Positions 56,948-64,000 of a stretch of 64,000 nt of DNA are shown piece by piece. Source of the stretch: Croceitalea rosinachiae (GTDB lineage Bacteria; Bacteroidota; Bacteroidia; Flavobacteriales; Flavobacteriaceae); assembly GCF_031846445.1 (NCBI RefSeq), contig NZ_JAVRHR010000001.1, forward strand, positions 1,302,001 to 1,366,000, given 5' to 3'. Both the position numbers and the translations under genes were made by a program. Numbering within the stretch: the stretch's first letter is position 1; every line of letters starts with the position of its first letter. The notes below the pieces were generated by a model. It was not told the origin of the DNA. It was given only the letters and a program-made list of their open reading frames with translations, and ran no database searches.

Positions 56948-57007
56948 CGTTAAGAAAATGTCCGTTGAACATTTTTAGCGAGGGGCCAGCCGGCGCAAGG
57001 GCTGACC
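56948..57007 (+). promoter_or_regulatory. Two hairpins forming the likely expression platform
   Basis: Just after the aptamer there is an AT-rich stem (56948-56961 with 56969-56980, ~12 bp with a 2-nt bulge) and a GC-rich stem (CAGCC 56987-56991 with GGCTG 57000-57004, extended by GG/CC across a mismatch). Neither is followed by a T-run, so this is not a classical terminator. The rest of the leader up to 57092 shows no other signal. Confidence 0.55.
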
Positions 57008-57092
57008 TAATTTTGGAAAACTGTCAATAGCAAGACAAAAATCAATTTTAACTTAGAATAATAGCCCCTTTTATTCGTAAAACTATTTACGG

Positions 57093-59267
57093 ATGAAGTA
57101 CACTATTTTCACAATGCTGGCCATATTTGGTCTAACAATGGCCTCACAGGCTCAACAACAATCAACAGATTCTTTAATTGGTAAAAAAGTGGTTCTGGAC
57201 GAAGTCTTTGTTTCTGCGGTTAGGGTCACCAAAGAATCGCCTGTCACATTTTCTAACCTTACAAAAGAAGACATCAAACCTAGAAATTTAGGCCAAGACA
57301 TTCCTATTTTAATGAATTTTTTACCTTCTGTAGTAACTACTTCCGATGCAGGTGCAGGTGTGGGTTATACAGGGATAAGAGTGAGGGGTAGCGATGCTAC
57401 TAGGGTGAACGTTACCATTAATGGAATTCCATATAATGATGCTGAGTCGCAAGGCACATTTTGGGTTAACATGCCCGATTTTGCATCTTCTACCGAGAGC
57501 TTACAATTACAAAGAGGTGTAGGCACATCTACTAATGGTGCCGGTGCTTTTGGAGCAAGTTTAAATTTACTGACCGATGGATATTCTGAGGATGCTTTTG
57601 CTCAAATATCCTCTTCTTTTGGCAGTTTCAATACGTTGCGAAATAATGTGAAGTTTAGTACAGGGTTGATGAATGACCATATTGAGATTTCTGGTAGGTT
57701 GTCAAGAATAACTTCAGATGGATACATTGACCGAGCGAGATCAGATTTAGATTCTTATTTTTTACAAGGCGCATACAAAGACGATAATACCTTGATAAAA
57801 GCATTGCTTTTTGGAGGTCATGAAATCACCTATCAAGCCTGGTATGGTATTGACAGGGCTACCTTAGAAACTGATAGAAAGTTCAACCCATCAGGAATTT
57901 ATACTGATGAAAATGGAAATACCCAATTTTACGAGAATGAAGTAGATAATTACAAACAAGACCATTTTCAGCTATTATGGAATGAGCAGCTTTCAAATTA
58001 TTGGAGCACAAACTTAGCGGTACATTATACTCGTGGTCGGGGATTTTTTGAGCAGTTTCGTGAAGATGACGACTTTGTAACGTATGGCTTTGAACCTTTA
58101 AATGTTGATGGAGAACTGGTAAATACTACCGATTTGATTCGTCGCAGATGGTTGGACAATGATTTTTATGGAACGGTTTTTTCTGCTAATTACAAGAAAG
58201 ATAAACTAGACTTTATTGTTGGTGGTGGTTGGAACACCTATAAAGGTGACCATTTTGGCGAGGTTATTTGGGCTCGTTTTGCCAGTAATAGTGAGTATAG
58301 AGATCGTTATTATGATGATAATTCCACCAAAACAGATTTCAATATGTATACCAAAGCAAACTATAAATTGAATGGCAAGTGGTCATTATATGGAGACTTA
58401 CAATATAGAACTGTAGGGTACGAGGCTAACGGAGAAGATACTGGATTAGTAGACGATACCTTCAACTTTTTCAACCCAAAAGCTGGGGTGACCTTTGATT
58501 TAAATCGTAATAACAACTTCTATTTTTCTTATGCGGTTGCGAATCGTGAACCAAATAGAAATGATTATGAAAATGGAAATCCTAAACCAGAAAAACTCAA
58601 TGATTTTGAATTAGGATGGAGGTACATTGCAACTACTGTTCAAGTAAATACAAATGTTTACTATATGAACTATAAAGACCAGTTGGTGTTGACGGGCGAA
58701 TTGAATGATGTAGGTGCTCCACTTAGAGCAAATGTCGGTGATAGTTACCGTTTAGGGCTTGAAATTGATGCCAATATTCAATTGGGGGATAAATTTAGGG
58801 TAACACCTAATATTGCTATTAGCACCAATAAAAATCAAGATTTTGTTTTTCAACGTGACGGTGTCTTGCAAGATTTGGGAAATACCAATATCGCTTTTTC
58901 TCCTGGTTTTATAGCAGGTAATATGTTTACCTATAGCCCTAAGCCGGAACTGCAATTAATCTTATTATCAAAATTTGTTGGCGAACAATATATGGGGAAC
59001 ATTGATTCTGAAGGGTCTATTTTAGACGCTTACTCACAAACCGATTTCAATGTGCAGTATGAATTAAAATGTAACGGATTTTTAGACAGTATTGTTTTTT
59101 CAGGCTTGGTCAACAATATTTTTGATGCTGAGTTTGAATCAAATGGGTATTTCTTCACCTTTGATGATGATTTTAGTAACCCGGGCACTATTATGACCGT
59201 TGAAGGTGCTGGCTTTTATCCACAAGCAGGAATCAATTTCTTGCTTGGTGCAAGTATTAACTTTTAA
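57093..59267 (+). CDS. TonB-dependent receptor, probable thiamine outer-membrane transporter
   Basis: The 724-residue receptor has a signal peptide (MASQAQ), no CarboxypepD_reg domain, a plug (KPRNLGQDIPILMNFLPSVVTTSD, GVGYTGIRVRGSDATRVNVTINGIPYND) and a barrel ending INFLLGASINF with the terminal Phe. It is the only gene directly behind the TPP riboswitch, which makes thiamine (or a thiamine phosphate) its likely ligand. It complements the PnuT-like inner-membrane system upstream at 53160. Confidence 0.93.
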   Translation: MKYTIFTMLAIFGLTMASQAQQQSTDSLIGKKVVLDEVFVSAVRVTKESPVTFSNLTKEDIKPRNLGQDIPILMNFLPSVVTTSDAGAGVGYTGIRVRGSDATRVNVTINGIPYNDAESQGTFWVNMPDFASSTESLQLQRGVGTSTNGAGAFGASLNLLTDGYSEDAFAQISSSFGSFNTLRNNVKFSTGLMNDHIEISGRLSRITSDGYIDRARSDLDSYFLQGAYKDDNTLIKALLFGGHEITYQAWYGIDRATLETDRKFNPSGIYTDENGNTQFYENEVDNYKQDHFQLLWNEQLSNYWSTNLAVHYTRGRGFFEQFREDDDFVTYGFEPLNVDGELVNTTDLIRRRWLDNDFYGTVFSANYKKDKLDFIVGGGWNTYKGDHFGEVIWARFASNSEYRDRYYDDNSTKTDFNMYTKANYKLNGKWSLYGDLQYRTVGYEANGEDTGLVDDTFNFFNPKAGVTFDLNRNNNFYFSYAVANREPNRNDYENGNPKPEKLNDFELGWRYIATTVQVNTNVYYMNYKDQLVLTGELNDVGAPLRANVGDSYRLGLEIDANIQLGDKFRVTPNIAISTNKNQDFVFQRDGVLQDLGNTNIAFSPGFIAGNMFTYSPKPELQLILLSKFVGEQYMGNIDSEGSILDAYSQTDFNVQYELKCNGFLDSIVFSGLVNNIFDAEFESNGYFFTFDDDFSNPGTIMTVEGAGFYPQAGINFLLGASINF

Positions 59268-59280
59268 TCTTTTTTTATCC

Positions 59281-59460
59281 GTTGTGCACTTTCATAAAAT
59301 TCTGTCAATTCGAGTAAATTTTACACCTAGTGCATAAAATTTGTATCGAGAATAAGAATTTTGGTCTCTTAAAATAGTTCTCGATACGATTTTTATCAAA
59401 AAAAATCACTCGAACTGACATTTTGGAAACTTCTTTTATTCAAAATGCACCACGGGTTTC
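59281..59460. repeat. Nested inverted repeat of about 180 bp
   Basis: Three layers of inverted repeats share one centre: outer 59281-59292 with about 59444-59455 (10 of 12 match), middle 59303-59315 with 59408-59420 (12 of 13), and inner 59343-59352 with 59378-59387 (10 of 10). The units TTCGAGT and TATCGAGAA resemble repeats I recall between genes of related bacteria. It carries no frame and could be a MITE- or REP-like element, or fold as a long hairpin at the end of the receptor mRNA. Confidence 0.7.
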
Positions 59461-59500
59461 TTATAATTTTTAAGGATGCTGTATTTTTAAATAAAAAAGT

Positions 59501-60499
59501 ATGGCATCCTTTTATTTTTCTAAATCACAACCTTTACGTTGGGGAATAATTGGTTGCGGTAGCGTAACCGAGGTGAAAAGCGGGCCTGCTTATCGTCTTA
59601 CAGAGGGTTTTGAGATAACTGCCGTTATGTGCAGACACTTAGAGAAGGCAGCGGATTATGCAGAAAGGCATAAGGTTCCATTGTTCACTAGCGATGCTTC
59701 TGAAGTAATTGATAATCCAGATATTGATGCGGTCTATATCGCTACCCCTCCAGATACGCACAAGTTTTATGGATTAAAAGTCGCAGAAGCCGGAAAACCC
59801 TGTTGTATTGAAAAACCTATGGCACCCAGTTATGCTGATAGTTTAGAAATTTTTAATGCTTTTCAAGAAAAAGACCTTCCATTTTTTATAGCATATTACC
59901 GCAGGTCCTTACCTCGGTTTTTAAAAGTAAAAGAATGGTTGGATGAAGGGGCAATAGGTGAGCTAAGACACGTTCACTGGGTGAAAACCCGTACCGCAAG
60001 TTTGTTGGATAAAAGTGAAAAATACAATTGGCGGACGGACGCCAAGATTGCCCCAGCGGGCTATTTTGATGATCTAGCGAGTCATGGATTGGATTTGTTT
60101 ACCTTTTTATTAGGCGATATAAAAGAAGCCACCGGCGTTTCTTCAAATCAACAAGGTCTTTACTCAGCATTGGATACGGTCGCTGGTAGTTGGATCCATA
60201 AAAATGGAATAACAGGTTCAGGTAGTTGGAATTTTGGGAGCTATCAACCTTTGGATAAGGTCAAAATAATAGGAGCGAAAGGAGAGATTCATTTTTCAGT
60301 GCTGCATGAAGAACCTATTCAATTACTGAGCGAAACTCGAAAAGAATCAGTGTTTATTGAACATCCAAAGCATTTGCATCAATTTCATGTGGCTAATATG
60401 AAAAAGCATCTTTTAGGGGAGATGATTCATCCATCAACAGGTGCTACTGGTCTTCATACCAGTTGGGTGATGGATAAAATATTAGGAAATTTAGTTTGA
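59501..60499 (+). CDS. Gfo/Idh/MocA-family oxidoreductase
   Basis: The 332-residue protein has the dinucleotide-binding GIIGCGSVTEVKSGP at the N-terminus, the conserved EKPMAPS motif (Lys for hydride transfer) and the C-terminal alpha/beta domain with DDLASHGLDLFTFLLG. Such enzymes oxidise or reduce sugars or inositols with NAD(P); the substrate is unknown. The end overlaps the convergent lipoprotein gene by 9 nt. Confidence 0.92.
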   Translation: MASFYFSKSQPLRWGIIGCGSVTEVKSGPAYRLTEGFEITAVMCRHLEKAADYAERHKVPLFTSDASEVIDNPDIDAVYIATPPDTHKFYGLKVAEAGKPCCIEKPMAPSYADSLEIFNAFQEKDLPFFIAYYRRSLPRFLKVKEWLDEGAIGELRHVHWVKTRTASLLDKSEKYNWRTDAKIAPAGYFDDLASHGLDLFTFLLGDIKEATGVSSNQQGLYSALDTVAGSWIHKNGITGSGSWNFGSYQPLDKVKIIGAKGEIHFSVLHEEPIQLLSETRKESVFIEHPKHLHQFHVANMKKHLLGEMIHPSTGATGLHTSWVMDKILGNLV

Positions 60500-60928
60500 A
60501 ATAATTACAGAATTTCCACTTTGAACTGCCCTATAAAAAAGCAAATCATAATATCGCGCTCCGTCATCTGGCCTGTCCAATTGCTGCCCGGTAAATAAGT
60601 TATAAGTAAAACCTTCACATGAACAGACTACGTTTTGACCATCGATAGTCATGGTTGAGCAATTGTTTGGTGCGTGATTAGGGCAACTGGCTTCGAAAGC
60701 AAAGAAGGTATCCAGTCCTGTTTTCATTACAAAAGCACCTCGTGTACCTACGGCATCATTGCTCACATAAACAGGATTTCCAATATTGTTAAGGTTCGAA
60801 TAAAGTGGAAGGTTTAAGTTCAAATCAAACCTAAAACTTACTTCCTGTAAAAATGGATTTCTATTGGTGCCACCGCTATCGCATGATAGACTTAACACCA
60901 ATAAAATCAGGGCCAAACGTACTTTCAT
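60491..60928 (-). CDS. Degenerate Rieske-like lipoprotein
   Basis: The 145-residue lipoprotein (lipobox LSLSC, Cys16) has a Rieske-fold pattern: strands FVMKTGLDTFFAFEASCPNH and VVCSCEGFTYNLFTGQ, the latter like the V-x-C-P-C-H-G-S-x-F-D-L-x-T-G box. The ligands deviate: the first pair is Cys82-x2-His85 instead of C-x-H, and the second is Cys102-x2-Glu105 instead of C-x2-H. Two more cysteines (90, 104) could form a disulfide. It may have lost the [2Fe-2S] cluster. Confidence 0.75.
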   Translation of the reverse strand: MKVRLALILLVLSLSCDSGGTNRNPFLQEVSFRFDLNLNLPLYSNLNNIGNPVYVSNDAVGTRGAFVMKTGLDTFFAFEASCPNHAPNNCSTMTIDGQNVVCSCEGFTYNLFTGQQLDRPDDGARYYDLLFYRAVQSGNSVIISN

Positions 60929-60967
60929 ATGTGGGTAATTTCATGCAAAAATCACTAAAAAATGCAT

Positions 60968-61023
60968 ATATTTGCGTTAAATCCTCGCTAAAAACTATAT
61001 TCTATAGTCGCGGCAGAGGATTT
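60968..61023 (+). promoter_or_regulatory. greA promoter element and nested leader hairpin
   Basis: A -7 element TATATTTG (60968-60975) places the start of transcription at about 60980. A stem AAATCCTC/GAGGATTT (60979-60986 with 61016-61023) encloses a second perfect stem ACTATA/TATAGT (60994-60999 with 61003-61008). The mRNA would therefore begin with a folded structure, about 77 nt ahead of the greA ATG. Confidence 0.6.
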
Positions 61024-61099
61024 TTCGATTAAAAAATACTAGACATTGGGAAAATTTTTAGGTTTTCTTCAGTGTCGTTTTGCATAAAATTTTAGGATT

Positions 61100-61576
61100 A
61101 TGAGTAAAGTTTCATACTATACCCCAGAAGGATTAAAAAAATTAAGAGAAGAATTAGACCATTTACGAGATGTGGAACGCCCTAAGGCTTCACAGGCGAT
61201 TGCTGAAGCAAGAGACAAGGGTGACCTTTCTGAGAATGCGGAATATGATGCAGCTAAAGAAGCCCAAGGCTTGCTTGAAATGAAGATTTCAAAAATGGAA
61301 GAAATACTTTCAAATGCCAGATTGATTGACGAATCACAATTAGATACTTCAAAAGTATTGGTACTCTCTACGGTAAAGTTAAAGAACCAGACCAACGGTA
61401 TGGAAATGAAGTACACCTTGGTAGCTGAAAGTGAGGCAGATTTAAAATCTGGGAAAATATCGGTGAGTTCACCAATTGGCAAAGGTCTGCTAGGAAAAAC
61501 TGTGGGTGACGTAGCTGAAATTAAAGTGCCCAACGGCACTTTGAAATTTGATATTTTAGAGATTACAAGATCCTAG
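61100..61576 (+). CDS. greA: Transcription elongation factor GreA
   Basis: The 158-residue factor rescues backtracked RNA polymerase. The N-terminal coiled coil has the acidic tip motif GDLSENAEYDAAKEAQ that enters the secondary channel; the C-terminal FKBP-like domain has VSSPIGKGLLGKTVGDVAEI. The length and motifs are canonical. It has its own promoter and leader hairpin. Confidence 0.97.
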   Translation: MSKVSYYTPEGLKKLREELDHLRDVERPKASQAIAEARDKGDLSENAEYDAAKEAQGLLEMKISKMEEILSNARLIDESQLDTSKVLVLSTVKLKNQTNGMEMKYTLVAESEADLKSGKISVSSPIGKGLLGKTVGDVAEIKVPNGTLKFDILEITRS

Positions 61577-61647
61577 GGAGTAAACTGCTTAAGGCCAAGC
61601 TTCAGAGCATTTAAATCTCGATTATCGAACCAAAAAATAGTATATTT

Positions 61648-61676
61648 AATCCTGACTTTTAAGTCGGGATTTTTTA
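61648..61676 (+). terminator. Terminator of greA
   Basis: An 11-bp stem with one G-T pair (61648-61658 with 61661-61671) and a T-run lies 71 nt after the greA stop and shortly before the HIT gene. Confidence 0.8.
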
Positions 61677-61692
61677 TTTCAACCAACTGGCC

Positions 61693-62085
61693 ATGGCAAC
61701 TATTTTTACGAAAATTATCAATGGAGAGATTCCTTCCTATAAAATTGCAGAAGATGAAAATTTCTTTGCTTTTTTAGATATTAACCCCAATGCGAAAGGG
61801 CACACCTTATGTATTCCCAAAAAAGAAGTTGACAAAGTTTTTGATTTGGATGAAGACACTTATTTAGGGCTTATGGCATTTAGCAGAAAAGTTGGAAAAG
61901 CCATAGAAACCGCTATTGATTGCAAACGTGTTGGAATCACTGTAATCGGATTAGAAGTGCCACATGTGCATGTGCACTTGATTCCGCTTCAAAGTATGAC
62001 AAATGCTACTTTTCAAAATAAAGAGAATATGACCAAAGAAGAGTTTGAAACTACGGCCGCATTAATAAGAAAGCAGCTTAAATAA
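61693..62085 (+). CDS. HIT-family nucleotide hydrolase/transferase
   Basis: The 130-residue protein has the histidine triad HVHVHLIP near residues 95-102 (middle His catalytic), the FTKIINGEIPSYKIAED start and the AFLDINPNAKGHTLCIPKKE segment. HIT proteins split AMP from adenylated compounds. Its 3' end overlaps the convergent zinc-ribbon gene by 8 nt. Confidence 0.95.
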   Translation: MATIFTKIINGEIPSYKIAEDENFFAFLDINPNAKGHTLCIPKKEVDKVFDLDEDTYLGLMAFSRKVGKAIETAIDCKRVGITVIGLEVPHVHVHLIPLQSMTNATFQNKENMTKEEFETTAALIRKQLK

Positions 62086-62428
62086 TACCTTCAAAATGCA
62101 TATAGATTGCACCCGCGACTAATGCTACGAATAACAAAATAAGCACAAAAAATAGCGTGGTAAAACGAACAGAAGTTTTATCAGGTTCTACCAATTTATT
62201 GTAGTATTCATAAACGCGCTCAATATCTGGAGTCCAGTTTACGGGGTAAATCATTGAGAAACACTTTTTACACTTGATTTCATTGGTAACCTCTGCAGTA
62301 GTTTTATGAAAAAAGGGATTATACGTGTGTTTTTGGTAAAAGGAAAGTTTTAGCTCTTGGTTAAAGCATTCAGGACAGTTATTGGTAATATCTGCCTCTT
62401 TGATAACCACCATTTTTTGCTTTGCCAT
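62078..62428 (-). CDS. Zinc-ribbon protein with C-terminal membrane helix
   Basis: The 116-residue protein has two CxxC pairs (NNCPECFNQE and IKCKKCFSM) in the N-terminal half, a YPVNWTPDIERVYEYYNKLV segment and a C-terminal membrane helix (TTLFFVLILLFVALVAGAIYM). The function is unknown. It is 2 nt downstream of the kinase gene, so the two are co-transcribed. Confidence 0.75.
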   Translation of the reverse strand: MAKQKMVVIKEADITNNCPECFNQELKLSFYQKHTYNPFFHKTTAEVTNEIKCKKCFSMIYPVNWTPDIERVYEYYNKLVEPDKTSVRFTTLFFVLILLFVALVAGAIYMHFEGII

Positions 62429-62430
62429 AA

Positions 62431-63579
62431 CTAAACAACCGCTTTAAATGAAATTTGCATAATCGTACCCTCTTTACTTGATGAAAGTACTTTCACCTTT
62501 CCTTTATGATATTCTTCAATAATTCTTTTAACGAGTGAAAGACCTAATCCCCAGCCCCTCTTTTTAGAAGTTACTCCCGGATTAAAGATGGTCTGGTAAT
62601 CACTTTTAAGAATTCCATGTCCAGTATCAGAAATCATAACGTTCACAAAATTTCCACTTTGCTCTATTTGAATGGCAATGTTTCCCTTGCCCTTCATAGC
62701 ATCTATACCATTCTTAACGAGATTTTCTATGCTCCAATTGTATAAGGGTAGATTTAAAAGCACTGAAAGTTCATTAATATCAGAGCTGAACGAAAAATGA
62801 ATAAGCTTTGAACTTCGTCTTTTTAGGTATTGATAGGCTTTTTCGGTTTCAGAGACAATATCATGGGGTTTCAGTTCAGGAACGGAACCTACTTTTGAAA
62901 AACGCTCCGTAATCGTCTGCAAGCGGTCAATATCTTTCTCAATCTCTTTTGTAATATCCGGATTGATGTTCTCTGATTTTAAAATTTCATTCCAACCCAA
63001 AAGCGAGGTCAAAGGTGTACCTATTTGGTGAGCGGTTTCTTTTGCCATACCGGCCCACAATTTGTTTTGTTCTGAGGCCTTGTTGGTTTTAAAAAAGAAG
63101 AAAATTACCGTACCAAAAAGAAATATGATCAGTAATAGGGCAACGGGATAGTATTTGAGTTTGTTGAGTACTTCAGAATTGCCATAATAAAGGGTGGCAA
63201 GCTCTTCCCCCTTATACCTCATTAAAATGGGTTCATTCTCATTTTTAAATTTTTTGATTTTCTTTCGGATTTGAATCGTATCCAAATCAGCATCTACAAG
63301 AAGGTTATGCGTTTTTATCGACCCATCTTTAGTCACCAATATCATTGGTGTAGAAGTATTGTTTTGTAGAATTTGAACAGGTAGATTCCCTAATTCTTCA
63401 TCTACGGGGGCATTGTCAATCTCCGCTTGCGCCGCTGCCCAATTCTCAATTTTTAAACGTTCTTCTTGTTTGAATTTTTCGAAGAAAATATTTGTATTCC
63501 AAAGGATTAGGCTTACAATTACAAAAGCTGAAATCAGTAGAATGACATTCGAAGTCCTTTTTTTTGGATTGAATTTCAT
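62431..63579 (-). CDS. Membrane sensor histidine kinase
   Basis: From ATG 63579 the kinase has 382 residues: helix 1 (NVILLISAFVIVSLILW), a small extracytoplasmic loop domain, helix 2 (VALLLIIFLFGTVIFFFF), H-box KETAHQIGTPLTSLLGW, N-box ENLVKNGIDAM, DTGHGI and the G-box KRGWGLGLSLVKRIIEEY. No response regulator gene is in view, so its partner is elsewhere. An upstream TTG at 63618 would add 13 residues; I prefer the ATG because MKFNPKKRTSN is a normal cytoplasmic start. Confidence 0.9.
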   Translation of the reverse strand: MKFNPKKRTSNVILLISAFVIVSLILWNTNIFFEKFKQEERLKIENWAAAQAEIDNAPVDEELGNLPVQILQNNTSTPMILVTKDGSIKTHNLLVDADLDTIQIRKKIKKFKNENEPILMRYKGEELATLYYGNSEVLNKLKYYPVALLLIIFLFGTVIFFFFKTNKASEQNKLWAGMAKETAHQIGTPLTSLLGWNEILKSENINPDITKEIEKDIDRLQTITERFSKVGSVPELKPHDIVSETEKAYQYLKRRSSKLIHFSFSSDINELSVLLNLPLYNWSIENLVKNGIDAMKGKGNIAIQIEQSGNFVNVMISDTGHGILKSDYQTIFNPGVTSKKRGWGLGLSLVKRIIEEYHKGKVKVLSSSKEGTIMQISFKAVV

Positions 63580-63649
63580 TAAAATTCGTATTGCTATCAA
63601 AGATAACGCAAAAAGCAAACAATTGTTGAAAACCTGAATTACTTAACCG

Positions 63650-63679
63650 TTTGAAAACTGGTGATTTTGTGTATTTTTG
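63650..63679 (+). promoter_or_regulatory. Promoter of the DUF3127 gene
   Basis: TTTG (63650-63653) and TATTTTTG (63672-63679), spaced 18 nt, closely fit the Bacteroidota consensus. Transcription starts near 63685, about 18 nt before ATG 63703. Confidence 0.7.
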
Positions 63680-63702
63680 AACCTTAAATTAAATGCTCAA
63701 AT

Positions 63703-64000
63703 ATGGAAGTTCAAGGAAGAATCAAAATGATAGATGAAACCAAAACCTATGGCAACAATGGTTTTAGAAAGCGTGAAGTGGTGATTACTACAGAAGAACA
63801 ATATCCGCAGCATATTTTGGTCGAATTTGTGCAAGACAAATGTGATTTGTTGAACAGCTATAGTGAAGGCCAAATGGTAAAAATCAGTATTAATTTGCGC
63901 GGTCGCGAATGGGTGAACCCTCAAGGCGAGACCAAGTATTTTAACTCTATTCAAGGGTGGAGAATTGAAAACCTGCAACAAGAAACTTCAACAGAGGGTA
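63703..64000 (+). CDS. DUF3127 protein, 3' end beyond the window
   Basis: An ATG at 63703 opens a frame that runs to the window edge (99 residues): MEVQGRIKMIDETKTYGNNGF, KREVVITTEEQYPQHILVEF and NLRGREWVNPQGETKYFNSIQGW. This matches DUF3127, a small OB-fold-like family of Bacteroidota that resembles single-stranded DNA-binding proteins. The likely full length is about 120-130 residues. A minus-strand open frame here is a shadow. Confidence 0.88.
   Translation, partial: MEVQGRIKMIDETKTYGNNGFRKREVVITTEEQYPQHILVEFVQDKCDLLNSYSEGQMVKISINLRGREWVNPQGETKYFNSIQGWRIENLQQETSTEG

Noticed and set aside
61117..61539. 140-codon minus-strand frame inside greA
   Set aside because: Opposite to canonical greA; a shadow.

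Overview
The window is a gene-dense, AT-rich chromosomal segment from a member of the Bacteroidota, most likely a marine Flavobacteriaceae (Maribacter/Zobellia/Arenibacter type; the genus is an inference). Supporting signs are the gliding pair gldE-gldD, four TonB-dependent receptors (three of them with an N-terminal carboxypeptidase-regulatory-like domain), DUF4270, DUF3667, DUF4199, DUF4301 and DUF3127 proteins, atpD-atpC standing apart from the other ATP synthase genes, and promoters of the Bacteroidota form TTG-N17-20-TAnnTTTG. I see no rRNA, tRNA, CRISPR array, insertion sequence or prophage. Most of it looks like core chromosome.

Layout. 1-1780: partial PQQ-dependent dehydrogenase with a built-in cytochrome c domain. 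1818-6583: minus-strand run panC, panD, a membrane flippase-like protein, an esterase-like protein lacking its nucleophile, and radA. 6686-11363: plus-strand run of a lone GT5 domain, a DUF4270 lipoprotein with calcium-binding-type repeats, and glmS. 11571-16349: a TonB receptor, then atpD-atpC. 16973-24750: biotin cluster bioF, DUF2007 protein, bioD, bioA, a beta-ketoacyl synthase and bioB, interrupted by two minus-strand membrane-protein genes. 24821-29164: a cupin/JmjC-like protein, then minus-strand recX, DUF3667, RNase E/G, a 29-residue basic protein and HU. 29277-32682: mutY, ssb, gldE, gldD. 34707-35542: ribosomal proteins L21 (with an extra C-terminal domain) and L27.

35675-41404 is a probable phytate-use unit: a membrane-spanning TPR/HTH regulator, a TonB receptor and a beta-propeller phytase. 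41451-47606 holds a dienelactone hydrolase, a DinB-like protein, a TonB receptor and a divergent LytS/LytTR pair. 48852-52168 holds an M61 peptidase and ahcY.

52235-59267 is the most interesting part. A phosphopantetheinyl transferase gene is followed by four tightly overlapping genes (YkoF-like thiamine-binding protein, PnuC/PnuT-type transporter, NadR-like P-loop kinase, DUF4301 protein). Further on, a TPP riboswitch leads into a TonB receptor. Together they suggest thiamine capture across both membranes with trapping by phosphorylation, and DUF4301 as an uncharacterised partner.

59501-64000 carries a Gfo/Idh/MocA oxidoreductase, a degenerate Rieske-like lipoprotein, greA with a hairpin leader, a HIT protein, a histidine kinase and the start of a DUF3127 gene. 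Intergenic DNA holds strong terminators, a roughly 180-bp nested inverted repeat (59281-59460) and a short repeat inside the atpD-atpC spacer.
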